From positions 1 to 8,832 of the forward strand of contig UQQI01000058.1 of assembly GCA_900543055.1 (NCBI GenBank): a stretch of DNA of 8,832 nt. Reading direction: 5' to 3'. Positions 1 through 7,095 of this stretch are shown here, piece by piece. The position numbers and the translations under genes were made by a program. Every line of letters begins with the position of its first letter. The stretch's first letter is position 1. A model generated the notes under the pieces. It made no database searches. It saw only the letters and a list, made by a program, of their open reading frames with translations, and was not told the origin of the DNA. The stretch comes from an uncultured Mollicutes bacterium. GTDB lineage: Bacteria > Bacillota_I > Bacilli_A > RF39 > UBA660.

Positions 1-989
1 TTTGACTTTTTTATTAATAATTTTTTATTATATTTATTTTCATTAAGCAATAAAATCTTTTCATACATATCTTTATAATCTTCAGAATTAACTAGCCATT
101 TTTTTTCAAGTAACTCAACCGCAGCTCCACTTCCAAAAGTAGAAATAATAGGACATCCAAAAGAAGCAGCTTCATTAATAACTAACCCCCAGCACTCTTT
201 TCTAGAAGGCAATAACAAACATTTACAATTTCTATATTCGTTATATAATTCTTGCTTTTGTAAAAAAGGAATAATTTCTACATTATCTAAGTTCATTTCT
301 TTAACTTTTTCTTCCAGTAAATTGCTTCTACTTCCCGATCCTATAAACTTGTATTTTATACTTTGATCTAATTTAGCACATTTTAATGCTACATCTAAAC
401 CTTTATATTCAAAGAATTGTCCAACTACTAATATCATATTATTTTTATTTTCATTAGTGTTTTTATTATTGATTTTTATCTCATCATTCGTAAGTGAACT
501 AAAGTGATACGAGTATATTTTCTCTTTTTCAACGTATTTTGCTAAGTTGATTTTAGTATTGTCTCCAGCAATAAAGTACTTTTTTGCTCCCTTAATTAAG
601 AATCTCTTTATTCTATCTTTTATTCCATTTCCATTGAAAAAATATTCACCATCTAAATTTAAAATATATTTTTTTCTAAATAGTCTCATCAACAAAATCG
701 CTAAAATTTGGGAAGGACTATTATAGCAGCCGAAAATAATATCATCATATTCTTTAGAGAATGCATACTTTATTATTCTAAAGTCAAATGTATATTCTTT
801 ATTTACTTTAATACCTTTTAAGTATTTTATCGAATACTTTGACTTTATGCTTTCCGTCCAATTTGCATTTCTATTAGAAGATTTTTTTCTTTCGTATAAT
901 ACGGTTAAGTTCAATTTTTTCGATAACTGATTAAAATATTCAGTACGGTATGGAACTTCAATATTTGATACATATAAAAGTTTTTTCAT
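1..989 (-). CDS. GT4-type glycosyltransferase, C-terminus cut by window edge
   Basis: I translated this frame by hand: it is open from an ATG at 987-989 to the window edge, giving 329 residues with no stop, so the C-terminus lies outside. The start MKKLLYVSNIEVPYRTEYF is typical of GT-B glycosyltransferases that begin with a Rossmann strand. The sugar-nucleotide half carries the family 4 signature: a strand MILVVGQFFEYKGLD, then RKECWGLVINEAASFG with the E-x7-E pair at E265 and E273. The protein should act at the cytoplasmic membrane face, adding a sugar to the lipid-linked repeat unit; donor and acceptor cannot be read from the sequence. The start is 13 bases after the radical SAM stop and has an AAAGGA ribosome site about 8 bases upstream, so it is the last visible gene of the operon. 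Probably the final 30-60 residues are missing. The family call is firm; the specificity is unknown. Confidence 0.9.
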   Translation of the reverse strand, partial: MKKLLYVSNIEVPYRTEYFNQLSKKLNLTVLYERKKSSNRNANWTESIKSKYSIKYLKGIKVNKEYTFDFRIIKYAFSKEYDDIIFGCYNSPSQILAILLMRLFRKKYILNLDGEYFFNGNGIKDRIKRFLIKGAKKYFIAGDNTKINLAKYVEKEKIYSYHFSSLTNDEIKINNKNTNENKNNMILVVGQFFEYKGLDVALKCAKLDQSIKYKFIGSGSRSNLLEEKVKEMNLDNVEIIPFLQKQELYNEYRNCKCLLLPSRKECWGLVINEAASFGCPIISTFGSGAAVELLEKKWLVNSEDYKDMYEKILLLNENKYNKKLLIKKS

Positions 990-1002
990 ATCATCAATCC
1001 TT

Positions 1003-2184
1003 TTAAATATTTTTCATTTGTCTTTCAATATCAGCATCAACTATTTCTTCACCCGTTTTTCCTTTTAAAGCCTCTTTAGATGCATCTGATAAACCATTGT
1101 TAATAACACAATTCATATCACATGTAGAACATTTATCTAATTCTTCTTTTGTTACTTTACCATCTCTTAAGTCTCTAACAATTTTATTTTCATACATAGA
1201 GTATTTTTTCTTTTTGAAAAATCTTAAGAATTTATGTCTAAATACCCACCAAGCAGGTACCCAGATATATTTATGCATTGCAGGTGATACTGATCCGATC
1301 ATCCAGCAATCTCTATCACAATGTCTTACTTTATTTCTTACTTCTTCAGCTTGTTCTGAATTCCATAATTCATCCCATGATTGTTCATTTAAGTTACCCA
1401 TTACTTCTTTATCTTTTGTTCCATTACATGGCATTACATCACCATATGGATCTATAAAGAATGTATCAAATGACATATCACATGGTAATAATCTTTTTTG
1501 TCCATAGATATAATTAATTAATCCATGATTGAAGTATGCTCTAAACCATTTTTTTGGAGAATTAGAATTTAATAATTCATTAACTAAATCTTCAAAATGT
1601 TGTGCAACCATTGGTCTATCATGAATAATATTTTTTGCTTCTACAAAGTAAAAACTATTATGTAATGAAGCAGTTGCAAATTCCATATCCATTTCATTTG
1701 AAATGTTATATAAAGGAACTAAATCTGGTGCATTCTTATCTTGAACTGTCATACCAAATCCAACATCTTTCATTCCCATTTCTTTTAATTTCTTTAATGT
1801 AGTATAACCTCTGTTATATCCATCTTTTAATCCTCTAATTTCATTATTAGTTTCTTCTAATCCTTCAATAGAGATTCTAATACCTATATTTGGGAATCTT
1901 TTTGCTAATTTTAATATTCTATCTGTAAAGAATCCATTTGTAGAGATAACTATTCTATCACTCTTTTTATATAATTCTTCTACTACTTCTTCTAAATCTT
2001 CTCTTATAAATGGTTCTCCACCAGTTATATTAGTAAAATACATTTTAGGTAATTTTTTTATTGTTTCAATAGATATTTCTTCATCTGGTTTAGATGGACA
2101 TTTATATCTATTACACATTGTACATCTAGCGTTACATCTATAAGTAACTATTACTGTACCATTTAATTTTTTTTCTTTTGTCAT
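1003..2184 (-). CDS. Radical SAM/SPASM-domain enzyme in a polysaccharide operon
   Basis: A 393-residue protein with the radical SAM cluster motif C17-x3-C21-x2-C24 (RCNARCTMC), an extra C29, the SAM-binding TGGEPF at 54-59 and STNGFF at 81-86, so a [4Fe-4S]-dependent, 5'-deoxyadenosyl-radical chemistry is expected. The C-terminal half looks like a SPASM auxiliary-cluster domain: C235, C253 in GDVMPCNG, MGNLNEQSWDELWNS, then C289-x3-C293-W. It continues with an aromatic, basic stretch (about 304-327, IWVPAWWVFRHKF) that may touch the membrane, and a late C352-x2-C355-x3-C359 group. SPASM relatives modify peptides, proteins or sugars (for example the sugar dehydrogenase BtrN type). Here, between a polymerase and a glycosyltransferase, a sugar-modifying role is my inference. 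The ATG overlaps the polymerase stop by one base (TAATG), with AAGGAAG upstream, so translation is probably coupled. The substrate is unknown. Confidence 0.92.
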   Translation of the reverse strand: MTKEKKLNGTVIVTYRCNARCTMCNRYKCPSKPDEEISIETIKKLPKMYFTNITGGEPFIREDLEEVVEELYKKSDRIVISTNGFFTDRILKLAKRFPNIGIRISIEGLEETNNEIRGLKDGYNRGYTTLKKLKEMGMKDVGFGMTVQDKNAPDLVPLYNISNEMDMEFATASLHNSFYFVEAKNIIHDRPMVAQHFEDLVNELLNSNSPKKWFRAYFNHGLINYIYGQKRLLPCDMSFDTFFIDPYGDVMPCNGTKDKEVMGNLNEQSWDELWNSEQAEEVRNKVRHCDRDCWMIGSVSPAMHKYIWVPAWWVFRHKFLRFFKKKKYSMYENKIVRDLRDGKVTKEELDKCSTCDMNCVINNGLSDASKEALKGKTGEEIVDADIERQMKNI

Positions 2185-3398
2185 TATTCTTGTACTTCCT
2201 TTTCTTTTTTAATACTATTTATTCCCATTATTAAGGCTAATGGGATTGCCATTGGATTAACAAAAGCAGATTCAGATGTACTTGATATAATCAAATATGC
2301 TAAACATATTATTTTAGCAAGATATATACTTTTATCATCACTATTATATTCAGATTGTATTTTTTTAAAAATAAAATATATAATTCCTAAATAACAAACT
2401 AACCCAATTAATCCAAACTGGCCAATTATCATCGGCCAAAAAACATCTGAAGCTGCAATTCTCCCTGGTTGTAATTCGTAATATCTACTAATCCCGTATA
2501 CTCTATATACTGGCGAATAGTATAATGCCGAAAAATATGATGCAAATGATGCAAAACCAGTACCAAATGGAAAATAATCTTTAGCTATTTCAATCGATGT
2601 TTTATTTAATACATTTCTAACTGAATAGTCTAAATCAATATAATAAAAACTTATTTGATCCCACGCTAAGATTGCTGCAATAATTCCAATTATACCTATT
2701 TTAGATATTGATAATTTTTTATTGCTATTACTAATGTATAAAGCAAGAATTATTATAACCAAAGCTGCACCTATTGCTTTAAATCTCAACGTAGACATAA
2801 GTATTAAAACCAACATTACCATATATTTTTTTTCGTTTTTTATATTAGTTGTAATTAATAATACTGTTGCAAGGAAAATACACGATGCTGCCAATAATGT
2901 TGGATGTGCATAAAAAAGTTGATTACTCATAATACCAAATCTAAAGTCTTTTTGTGGCCAGATTACAAAAATATAGTTTAAAATTGTTAATCCTAAAAAA
3001 ATTATTATAATACACTTCGTTATTCTTGATATTCTTAGTTTATGCTTCTTAAAGAAGTCTGCATTAAATAATATTTCACTTAAAGAATATGCAAGAAAAA
3101 ACTTAGATACAAGCAGTAAATCAGAAAAAATAATTCTATATGGTTGATATTTATTCACTATAGATGAATATAATCCTGAAAATATCAAAATTAAAAATAG
3201 TAATACTATATAGGCATTATATTTTCTAACATTAAAATTGTTTTTTATATTAATAACAAATACGGGTATTGCAAGTAAAGATAGTATTTCATCAAAATAT
3301 TGCATAAACGGAATAAATGTTTGTATTGGATTTTGAAATAAGAGTAAAATCATACAAACAATAAAAAATAAATATTTACTACTAATTTTATTCATCAC
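2184..3398 (-). CDS. Wzy-like polysaccharide polymerase (O-antigen ligase/polymerase family)
   Basis: A 404-residue integral membrane protein with roughly ten to twelve hydrophobic segments (for example 9-21, 38-50, 62-76, 127-147, 167-185, 192-222, 233-246, 324-345, 358-372, 382-395). The family call rests on topology plus motifs common in Wzy/O-antigen-ligase-like proteins: FPFGTGFASFAS at 276-287 in the large external loop before SDVFWPMIIGQFGLIG at 317-332. Such proteins polymerise lipid-linked repeat units on the outer face of the membrane; a ligase role cannot be excluded. The first codon is either GTG at 3396-3398 (7 bases after AAAGGAG) or the next codon ATG at 3393-3395 (10 bases after it); the difference is one residue. 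It starts 30 bases after the preceding glycosyltransferase stop and overlaps the radical SAM start by one base. Primary sequence in this family is poorly conserved, so exact activity is inferred from context. Confidence 0.85.
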   Translation of the reverse strand: MMNKISSKYLFFIVCMILLLFQNPIQTFIPFMQYFDEILSLLAIPVFVINIKNNFNVRKYNAYIVLLFLILIFSGLYSSIVNKYQPYRIIFSDLLLVSKFFLAYSLSEILFNADFFKKHKLRISRITKCIIIIFLGLTILNYIFVIWPQKDFRFGIMSNQLFYAHPTLLAASCIFLATVLLITTNIKNEKKYMVMLVLILMSTLRFKAIGAALVIIILALYISNSNKKLSISKIGIIGIIAAILAWDQISFYYIDLDYSVRNVLNKTSIEIAKDYFPFGTGFASFASYFSALYYSPVYRVYGISRYYELQPGRIAASDVFWPMIIGQFGLIGLVCYLGIIYFIFKKIQSEYNSDDKSIYLAKIICLAYLIISSTSESAFVNPMAIPLALIMGINSIKKEKEVQE

Positions 3399-3428
3399 TT
3401 TTCAACTCCTTTTCAACATTATAAGCAT

Positions 3429-4637
3429 TTACTTGTTAATTAAACTATTGTAAATTTCCATAATATTCTCATAATAATTATCTATAGTATATAGTTTTGA
3501 CATTTCTTTAGAATTAAGAGAGTATTTTTCTATTATGTGTTGTTCTTTAAATAATAAATCTAACTTGTTTGACAATTCCTTTATGTCATTATAATCATAA
3601 ATAATTCCATTTTCATCGTTAACAACTAACTCAGGAACTCCACCTACATTTGATGCAAGCACTGGTTTTCCAAATGTAATAGCTTCCAAAATTGAGTATG
3701 GACAGTTTTCGTTGCAAATTGATGGTAATACAACAAACCTACATTTCTTAACATACTCAATTACATCATTTTTATTTAAAAATCCTAAAAGCTTAACTTT
3801 ACTTTCCATTTTATTATTTTTTATAAATTCTTTTATATTTTCCATTTCGGGGCCATCGCCTGCAACATATAATTTTCCTTTAACGTTTTGAAATGCCTTT
3901 AACAAGTTTAATATTCCTTTTTCTTTCGATAGTCTTCCCACATATAAAGCATAATCTCCGATTTTTATATTATCATCTTTATTATCGACAGATACAAAAT
4001 TATGTAGTGTTTTAATTTTATTTGAAGGAATTCCATCTGAAATTAGTATCTTTCTTAAAAAATCACTAGGCGTAATTATACAATCAATTTTATCTACATA
4101 TACCTTATTCCATCTGTAGTAATAGCCTTCTATTGCTCCTAATAAACTCTTTAATCTAGAATTCTTAATACATTTATTTTTAATACAATTTGTGTATTTA
4201 CCTTTAAGACAATTATCACAAACATTCCCATTTTTATCCATCATGGTTATTGCAGGACATACGGCTTGGGTATCATGTGCAGTAAAAACAACTGGTATAT
4301 TTCTTTTTACACATGGAAAAATAATTGAAGCAGATAATTGTCTTTGAAAATTATTTATATGAACTATATCTGGTTTAAATTCATCTAGTGCTTTTTCCAT
4401 TTTAATTTTATTCTTACAATTATATATTACATCAAATGCCTTTGTAACATTATTGCTGTTCATATCACTTGCTTCTACAAAATATTCAATATCTCCACTA
4501 TCGATATTTTTTTCATCTTCCATAGAGAAATAAGCTATTTCATGACCATGATTTTTTAACATATTACCTAAACCAAAATAATATGTCTCACTTCCTCCTT
4601 TTATCCAATGAAATTTATTTACTAATAATATTTTCAT
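3429..4637 (-). CDS. GT4 glycosyltransferase with cysteine-rich insertion
   Basis: A 402-residue GT-B enzyme. It opens with MKILLVNKFHWIKGGSETYY (glycine-rich loop GGSE at 14-17), has PDIVHINNF at 89-97 and TAHDTQAVCP at 119-128, then the donor-site half LYVGRLSKEKGI (231-242), VAGDGPE (258-264) and NENCPYSILEAITFG with E-x7-E at E310 and E318. Between 127 and 156 five cysteines are spaced C-x12-C-x2-C-x7-C-x4-C; this resembles the small metal-binding-like insertion seen after the HD motif in a subset of GT4 enzymes, but no metal can be proven here. Its ATG overlaps the acyltransferase stop as ATGA, and a strong GGAAGGTGA site lies just upstream, so the two are translationally coupled. It should add one sugar of the repeat unit in the cytoplasm; donor unknown. 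Confidence 0.93.
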   Translation of the reverse strand: MKILLVNKFHWIKGGSETYYFGLGNMLKNHGHEIAYFSMEDEKNIDSGDIEYFVEASDMNSNNVTKAFDVIYNCKNKIKMEKALDEFKPDIVHINNFQRQLSASIIFPCVKRNIPVVFTAHDTQAVCPAITMMDKNGNVCDNCLKGKYTNCIKNKCIKNSRLKSLLGAIEGYYYRWNKVYVDKIDCIITPSDFLRKILISDGIPSNKIKTLHNFVSVDNKDDNIKIGDYALYVGRLSKEKGILNLLKAFQNVKGKLYVAGDGPEMENIKEFIKNNKMESKVKLLGFLNKNDVIEYVKKCRFVVLPSICNENCPYSILEAITFGKPVLASNVGGVPELVVNDENGIIYDYNDIKELSNKLDLLFKEQHIIEKYSLNSKEMSKLYTIDNYYENIMEIYNSLINK

Positions 4638-5641
4638 TTAATCACCTTCCTACTAAACAACGAGTATATGGTTTTAAATATAATAGACAAAATAACACTA
4701 CCACAAAATACTAGAGAAAAAACTATAACATATGACAGAAAATTATTGTTTACAACATGTGTTAGTTTTAATTTTTCTATTATTCTAAACACTACCATAT
4801 GACATAAATATATTTCAAAACTAATATTTCCAATAAATTTGGTTATTCTATTACCCAGTAAAATTGATTTATAAGATATTGCGTACAACAATATAGAGAA
4901 TGCTACTACACCAGTCTTAAGTAAAATCAAATATTCATTATCCATTGGAATTATGCAATAGAAACAAATTGATAATATGACACTTATTAAACCGATTATT
5001 TTATAATTTTTACAAAACTTTATAATACTATCACGATAAAGATATATTAATCCACCAATACAAAAATATATAAAACTATAAAACATATTAGATCGTTCAA
5101 TATTAAAATAATATATGCTAGTTATATTCATTAATGCTGCAAAAAATGTTACTATCCATGCCCTCTTTTTATTCGAAAACAAATATACAAAGTATGGAAA
5201 CATTATATAAAAAATGAATATCAATCCCAAGAACCAAGCAACACCTATAACTGAAATTTCTTTTTGTATAAAACCAAACAGTAAAGTTGAATCAGCAAAT
5301 CCTTCTATAACTGATGAGAGATTGTGCTCAGTAATCACATCTACAACTACTAAAAACAAAAAAAATGGAAGAATTTTTTTTACTCTTTTTGAATAATACA
5401 TTTCAGTATCAATAGTATTATTTTTAAATTTATCATAGTAACCGCAACACATTGCAAAAGAAGATATAATCATGAATAGAAAAACAAAATTTCCAAACTG
5501 ATCAATAACTTTTGGTATTACTACTAATTGTAGAGAATAATTAATATTTGTCATAATATGCATTAGTACAATTCCAATACAAGCTATTGTCCTTAAACCA
5601 TCAATATTTACAAACCTATTCTTAGATTCCAAAGTATTCAT
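4634..5641 (-). CDS. Acyltransferase family 3 (OafA-like) membrane O-acyltransferase
   Basis: A 335-residue multi-pass membrane protein. The family signature is at the N-terminus: NIDGLRTIACIGIVLMH at 12-28, with D14, R17 and H28 in the positions of the conserved Arg/His needed in acyltransferase-3 proteins. It is followed by MYYSKRVKKILPFF (81-94, the usual Y-x3-R-x3-I-P element), VAWFLGLIFIFY at 134-145, and GNISFEIYLCHMVVF at 271-285 near the last helices. Members transfer acetyl or other acyl groups across the membrane to sugars of surface glycans, so O-acylation of the repeat unit or polymer is likely. The start lies 7 bases after the preceding stop, and the AGGTGA ribosome site contains that gene's TAG stop. 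Its own TGA stop overlaps the next ATG. Acyl donor and acceptor position are not visible. Confidence 0.92.
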   Translation of the reverse strand: MNTLESKNRFVNIDGLRTIACIGIVLMHIMTNINYSLQLVVIPKVIDQFGNFVFLFMIISSFAMCCGYYDKFKNNTIDTEMYYSKRVKKILPFFLFLVVVDVITEHNLSSVIEGFADSTLLFGFIQKEISVIGVAWFLGLIFIFYIMFPYFVYLFSNKKRAWIVTFFAALMNITSIYYFNIERSNMFYSFIYFCIGGLIYLYRDSIIKFCKNYKIIGLISVILSICFYCIIPMDNEYLILLKTGVVAFSILLYAISYKSILLGNRITKFIGNISFEIYLCHMVVFRIIEKLKLTHVVNNNFLSYVIVFSLVFCGSVILSIIFKTIYSLFSRKVIK

Positions 5642-5648
5642 ATTTCAC

Positions 5649-6767
5649 CTACTTTTCATACAATCCTAATGTTTTTTCAACAACATCATCCCAATTATAT
5701 TTCTCTAAAATATAAAATTGAGATTCTTTTTTATATTTTTTTACTTCCTTATCATTATCAACTAAATGCTGTAATTTCTTTTTTAAATCATTTACATTAG
5801 ATTTTGTAAAAGTAACACCTTTATCTAGTAATACTTCTGCGCATTCATCTATATCAGAAGTTAAACAACAATTCCCATAACTCATAGCTTCTAGTAGTGA
5901 TAAAGGCATTCCTTCTAAATCACTAGGTAAACAATATATATATGCATTACTATATAATTCTTCTAATTCTTTACCTTGTACAAATCCTGTAAATATAATA
6001 TTTTTATTATATTTAGCTTTTTCTATTAATTCAGAATAATAAGTATCAGTATCACTAGCTCCTCCAGCAATAACTAATTTTTTATCTGTTTTTATTTTAT
6101 TGTAAGCATCTATTAAATAGTGAATACCTTTCTCGGGAACCATTCTTCCTAAGAATAAAATATATTCATCTTTCTTTAATCTATATTTTTCTTTTATAAT
6201 ATCTGCTTTAATAATTTCTGGCTTATTAACACCATTTGGTATAAATACAGTTTCTCTTTTATAATTATCTTTAAAGTATTTCTTTACATTCTTAGATAAT
6301 ACAATTATTTCATCAGCATATTTAACTGCCATCTTTTCTCCAAATTTAATATATTTAGTAGCAAATCCACCCCATTTAGCTCTTTGCCAATCTAAACCAT
6401 GTATTGTGACAATAATTCTTTTACGACTAAAAAATTTTATAATAGGAATCATTGCACACGGTCCTTCAGCGTGATAATGTACTACTTCTGCTTTAGAGAA
6501 TAATATTTTCCAAGAAGCGAAGAAAGAAGAAGTCATTGCCGCTAAACCTTTTTTATCTATCGTTAAAACTTTTTTTATTTTAACACCTTTATATTCTTTT
6601 ATCTCTTGATGTTTTTGTTCTTTATCCATCACATGTTTACTACTTCTATCAAACACAGTAACATCATGCCCTAATGCAGCCATTCTAGTTGTTAATTCAT
6701 AGACAACTATCTCCACACCGCCCTCTCTTGATAAAGCGTGCTTATGTCCCAAGAATGCTAGTTTCAT
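5649..6767 (-). CDS. GT4 glycosyltransferase with DUF1972-like N-terminal half
   Basis: I place the start at the ATG 6765-6767, giving 372 residues, because AAGGAG lies 10 bases upstream and the family begins at MKLAFLGHK. The longer open frame to 6812 adds 15 codons running through a hairpin in the leader and has no ribosome site. N-terminal motifs SREGGVEIVVYEL (13-25), VVHYHAEGP (95-103), TIHGLDWQRAKWGG (121-134) and ADEIIVLS (151-158) match the DUF1972-type glycosyltransferases, which include rhamnosyltransferases of capsule loci. The donor half has LFLGRMVPEKGIHYL (204-218) and SDLEGMPLSLLEAMSYG with E285/E293. It is probably an early transferase, acting on the undecaprenyl-linked first sugar. 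It is the first gene of the 6767-to-1 operon, behind its own promoter and leader. Family firm; rhamnose as donor is only a guess. Confidence 0.94.
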   Translation of the reverse strand: MKLAFLGHKHALSREGGVEIVVYELTTRMAALGHDVTVFDRSSKHVMDKEQKHQEIKEYKGVKIKKVLTIDKKGLAAMTSSFFASWKILFSKAEVVHYHAEGPCAMIPIIKFFSRKRIIVTIHGLDWQRAKWGGFATKYIKFGEKMAVKYADEIIVLSKNVKKYFKDNYKRETVFIPNGVNKPEIIKADIIKEKYRLKKDEYILFLGRMVPEKGIHYLIDAYNKIKTDKKLVIAGGASDTDTYYSELIEKAKYNKNIIFTGFVQGKELEELYSNAYIYCLPSDLEGMPLSLLEAMSYGNCCLTSDIDECAEVLLDKGVTFTKSNVNDLKKKLQHLVDNDKEVKKYKKESQFYILEKYNWDDVVEKTLGLYEK

Positions 6768-6777
6768 TCCAATTTCA

Positions 6778-6783
6778 CTCCTT
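6778..6783 (-). promoter_or_regulatory. Ribosome binding site deciding the 6767 start
   Basis: AAGGAG on the minus strand, 10 bases before the ATG at 6765-6767. It lies two bases after... the T6 tract of the upstream hairpin without any spare sequence, so formation of that hairpin or factor binding there could affect ribosome access as well as transcription. It argues against the longer frame starting at 6812. Confidence 0.8.
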
Positions 6784-6810
6784 AAAAAAGATACGTTTGC
6801 ACAACGTATC
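6784..6810 (-). terminator. Terminator-like hairpin plus T6 inside the 5' leader
   Basis: On the minus strand GATACGTT (6803-6810) and AACGTATC (6790-6797) form a perfect 8-bp stem around the five-base loop GTGCA, followed at once by six T (6784-6789). The geometry is that of an intrinsic terminator, though the stem has only three G-C pairs. Its unusual feature is position: it ends directly at the ribosome site of the downstream glycosyltransferase, 17 bases before the start codon. As it cannot be a simple end-of-operon terminator for that gene, it is either a conditional attenuator or a leftover end signal for the unit containing the dead peptidase gene. Confidence 0.55.
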
Positions 6811-6820
6811 ACATTAATAG

Positions 6821-6862
6821 TATTATAATTTAATTGTACAACCCATTTTATTCTTATAAATT
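6821..6862 (-). repeat. Degenerate 42-bp direct repeat, copy B (leader side)
   Basis: Ungapped comparison with 7018-7059 gives 33 identities in 42 positions: 17 of 18 in the first block (AATTTATAAGAATAAAAT here, one base different there), none in the next four, and 16 of 20 in the third block beginning TGTA. The two copies are offset by 197 bases and bracket the operon promoter and the first leader hairpin. The match is stronger than expected from AT-richness alone by eye, but no statistics were run. Confidence 0.45.
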
Positions 6863-6964
6863 TTCAATCCAATTATTTATAATCTTTAAAATCTATCTTT
6901 AATACTTGCGGCGTTGTAATACTTATTTGAACCCAGTAATCAATAAGTTATAAATACAACAGCT

Positions 6965-6992
6965 ATTATACACCCTTTTCGACAAAAGTCAA
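6965..6992 (-). promoter_or_regulatory. Sigma-70-type promoter for the main glycan operon
   Basis: On the minus strand a -35 TTGACT (6987-6992) and a perfect -10 TATAAT (6965-6970) are separated by 16 bases. The start of transcription would be near 6957. It is the best promoter in the window and precedes the six-gene run from 6767 downward, so the main operon need not depend on the phosphoglycosyl transferase promoter. Confidence 0.75.
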
Positions 6993-6999
6993 TATTTTC

Positions 7000-7011
7000 C
7001 AACAATTGTTG
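7000..7011. promoter_or_regulatory. 12-bp perfect palindrome, candidate operator
   Basis: CAACAATTGTTG reads the same on both strands. It lies 7 bases upstream of the minus-strand -35 (6987-6992) and overlaps the first bases of the plus-strand -35-like TTGACG (7009-7014), so a dimeric regulator bound here would face both. No cognate regulator gene is in the window, so the operator role is inference. Confidence 0.4.
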
Positions 7012-7037
7012 ACGATTTATTAGAAAGTAATTATACA
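7009..7037 (+). promoter_or_regulatory. Plus-strand promoter-like element antisense to the dead gene
   Basis: TTGACG (7009-7014) and TATACA (7032-7037) with exactly 17 bases between them resemble a sigma-70 promoter pointing away from the main operon. No plus-strand gene follows; a transcript would run antisense to the peptidase pseudogene at 7096-7890. In such AT-rich DNA chance matches are common. Confidence 0.3.
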
Positions 7038-7059
7038 TAGAATTTTATTCTTATTAATT
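7018..7059 (-). repeat. Degenerate 42-bp direct repeat, copy A (upstream side)
   Basis: Partner of 6821-6862, with first block AATTAATAAGAATAAAAT. It lies between the stop of the peptidase pseudogene and the palindrome upstream of the promoter. It may reflect an old local duplication of regulatory DNA or binding sites for one factor; no target-site or transposon features accompany it. Confidence 0.45.
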
Positions 7060-7095
7060 ATAATATATTTGAAATCAAATTGTCATATAAACATA

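Larger units (their letters stand above)
6768..6960 (-). promoter_or_regulatory. Long structured 5' leader, possible attenuator
   Basis: From the promoter at 6965-6992 transcription should begin near 6957, leaving about 190 untranslated bases before the ATG at 6767. Near the 5' end GTTGTA (6955-6960) can pair with TACAAC (6913-6918), enclosing a second stem ACTTATT (6942-6948) with AATAAGT (6921-6927). The 3' arm of that hairpin extended by one base, ACAACG (6912-6917), is also a perfect complement of CGTTGT (6801-6806), which is the 5' half of the terminator-like stem. The two hairpins and this third pairing exclude each other, the usual logic of attenuators and riboswitches. I do not recognise a known riboswitch core, T-box or ribosomal leader motif. 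A NusG-paralogue (LoaP-type) antitermination site is another possible reading in polysaccharide loci. Confidence 0.4.

Noticed and set aside
1097..1507. A 136-codon plus-strand open frame
   Set aside because: It lies wholly inside the radical SAM gene on the opposite strand, which has clear motifs; the plus-strand product shows no recognisable domain.
2722..2913. A 63-codon plus-strand open frame
   Set aside because: Antisense shadow of the membrane polymerase gene with no ribosome site or motif.
5214..5396. A 60-codon plus-strand open frame
   Set aside because: Antisense shadow of the acyltransferase gene; no independent support.
6768..6812. A 15-codon N-terminal extension of the first GT4 enzyme
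   Set aside because: It runs through the leader hairpin, has no ribosome site, and lacks similarity to the family start; the AAGGAG site points to 6767.
6918..6946. A tRNA or T-box fragment, suggested by GGGTTCAAAT on the minus strand
   Set aside because: It resembles a T-loop, but there is no acceptor stem, anticodon arm or CCA-proximal pairing, and no T-box core sequence in the leader.
6790..7095. Invertible (phase-variable) promoter
   Set aside because: The hairpin at 6790-6810 has no inverted partner on the far side of the promoter; the repeats that bracket it are direct, and no recombinase gene is visible.
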